Shown: piece by piece, positions 63,346-64,000 of the stretch | Position numbering within the stretch: position 1 is the stretch's first letter | Layout: each line of letters starts with the position of its first letter | Assembly: GCA_964565645.1 (NCBI GenBank) | Contig: CAZMFQ010000007.1 | Coordinates: 1 to 64,000 of the forward strand | Direction: 5' to 3' | Origin: JAHIQC01 sp964565645 | Lineage (GTDB): Bacteria > Actinomycetota > Coriobacteriia > Anaerosomatales > JAHIQC01 | Length of the DNA stretch: 64,000 nt | Made by a program: the position numbers and the translations under genes | Notes under the pieces: generated by a model | What the model was told of the DNA's origin: nothing | Seen by the model: only the letters and a program-made list of their open reading frames with translations | Database searches by the model: none

Positions 63346-64000
63346 GTGTGGGAAGCCATCAAGACACTACTGTTCCAAGGGCTTCAGTCTTTGGAGTCCA
63401 TAACCGGTGATTGGGGATGGGCGATCATACTGCTGACCATCGGCCTGCGTCTTGCGATGGTCCCGCTCACCGTCAAGCAGACGAAGTCGATGTATGAGCT
63501 GCAGCGGATCCAGCCCAAGATCAAGCAGCTTCAAGAGAAGTATAAGAACGACAAGGAGAAGCTCCAGGAAGAGACACTGAAGTTCTATTCTGAGAACAAG
63601 GTGAACCCCTTCGGAGGTTGTCTGCCGATCCTGCTGCAGATGCCCGTCTTTCTTGCTCTTTTCCAAGTTCTGGGAACTACCGCCAAGAACGCCTCTCCCA
63701 CCTGGAATCTCCCTGCGTATCTCGGCACACTGAGCGGCGCGGAACAAGCCGCTGCGAAGTCGTTCGGGCTGTTCGGACTCCGGATACTCTCGGACATCAC
63801 GCTTACGCCTCAGGCCGTGTTCAAGGCTGATGGCATCATGGGTGCGATTCCCTACGTCACCCTGGTGGTGCTCTTCGGTCTGAGCATCTGGCTCCCCCAG
63901 CAGCTCATGCCCGGAGAGAAGCAGCAGAAGCAGACCGGCATGATCATGGCCGTGATGATGTTGTGGTTCGGATGGATCAGCCCCGCCGGCGTGCTCCTCT
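63346..64000 (+). CDS. yidC: YidC/Oxa1 membrane insertase (partial)
   Basis: 218 residues to the right edge, truncated by the window. The GTG at 63346 follows AGGAGG by 11 bases. The Oxa1 core is visible: ITGDWGWAIILLTIGLRLAM (membrane helix), the positively charged amphipathic KSMYELQRIQPKIKQLQEKY, then NPFGGCLPILLQMPVFLALF and further helices. It inserts and folds membrane proteins. Many actinobacterial copies carry a second helix-rich half or a partner Jag gene downstream, which is outside the window. Confidence 0.96.
   Translation, partial: MWEAIKTLLFQGLQSLESITGDWGWAIILLTIGLRLAMVPLTVKQTKSMYELQRIQPKIKQLQEKYKNDKEKLQEETLKFYSENKVNPFGGCLPILLQMPVFLALFQVLGTTAKNASPTWNLPAYLGTLSGAEQAAAKSFGLFGLRILSDITLTPQAVFKADGIMGAIPYVTLVVLFGLSIWLPQQLMPGEKQQKQTGMIMAVMMLWFGWISPAGVLL

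Overview
The window is about 64 kb of high-GC bacterial chromosome spanning the replication origin. It carries the order gyrA, a small membrane protein gene, gyrB, dciA (DUF721), recF, dnaN, dnaA, an ATPase/winged-helix gene, an oriC-like cluster, rpmH, rnpA, yidD and yidC. The genome style, the CWB2 cell-wall proteins, a GlnR-type operator, two TrkA-type proteins beside a KimA-type permease and a UGA-containing selenoprotein gene point to an anaerobic or facultative member of the Actinomycetota, probably the Coriobacteriia or a related deep lineage. That placement is inference, since there is no rRNA here. I see no insertion sequence, prophage, CRISPR array or rRNA operon.

Left arm (1-23.7 kb): an envelope pair (PspC protein and LiaF-like protein), a CorC/HlyC-type transporter, a HEAT-repeat protein coupled to an HD-GYP-like protein, an FKBP-type prolyl isomerase, a flavin reductase beside a molybdopterin lipoprotein, two large CWB2 surface proteins flanking a hemolysin III gene (one an M7-like metalloprotease), a tautomerase, an acylphosphatase, an EamA transporter, a three-gene ABC-2 exporter, and a potassium module (two TrkA-type proteins and a KimA-like permease).

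Middle (23.8-46.6 kb): a 736-residue SPFH protein with an internal repeat, a nitroreductase, an AlkD-like protein, a sensor histidine kinase with a long heptad coiled coil, tRNA-Ala(TGC), and a nitrogen module (ammonium transporter plus two PII genes) behind a GlnR-type operator. Next come a probable structured RNA with its own promoter and terminator, and a rhodanese-thioredoxin fusion whose thioredoxin motif reads UxxC through an in-frame UGA followed by a SECIS-like hairpin. A roughly 2,940-residue cyclic glucan synthase-like enzyme, a small coupled membrane pair, a DEAD-box helicase and tRNA-Ile(GAT) follow.

Right arm (46.6-64 kb): a bifunctional-nuclease-family protein, a MacAB-type exporter operon, a HAD hydrolase overlapping gyrA, and the replication block. 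The origin looks bipartite. DnaA boxes lie between the ATPase/winged-helix gene and rpmH. A second element between dnaA and dnaN has the layout of a Bacillus-type unwinding region: DnaA box, CCCC, trinucleotide repeats, then an AT-rich tract. The ATPase/winged-helix gene sits only 25 bp upstream of dnaA and is the most interesting unassigned gene here.
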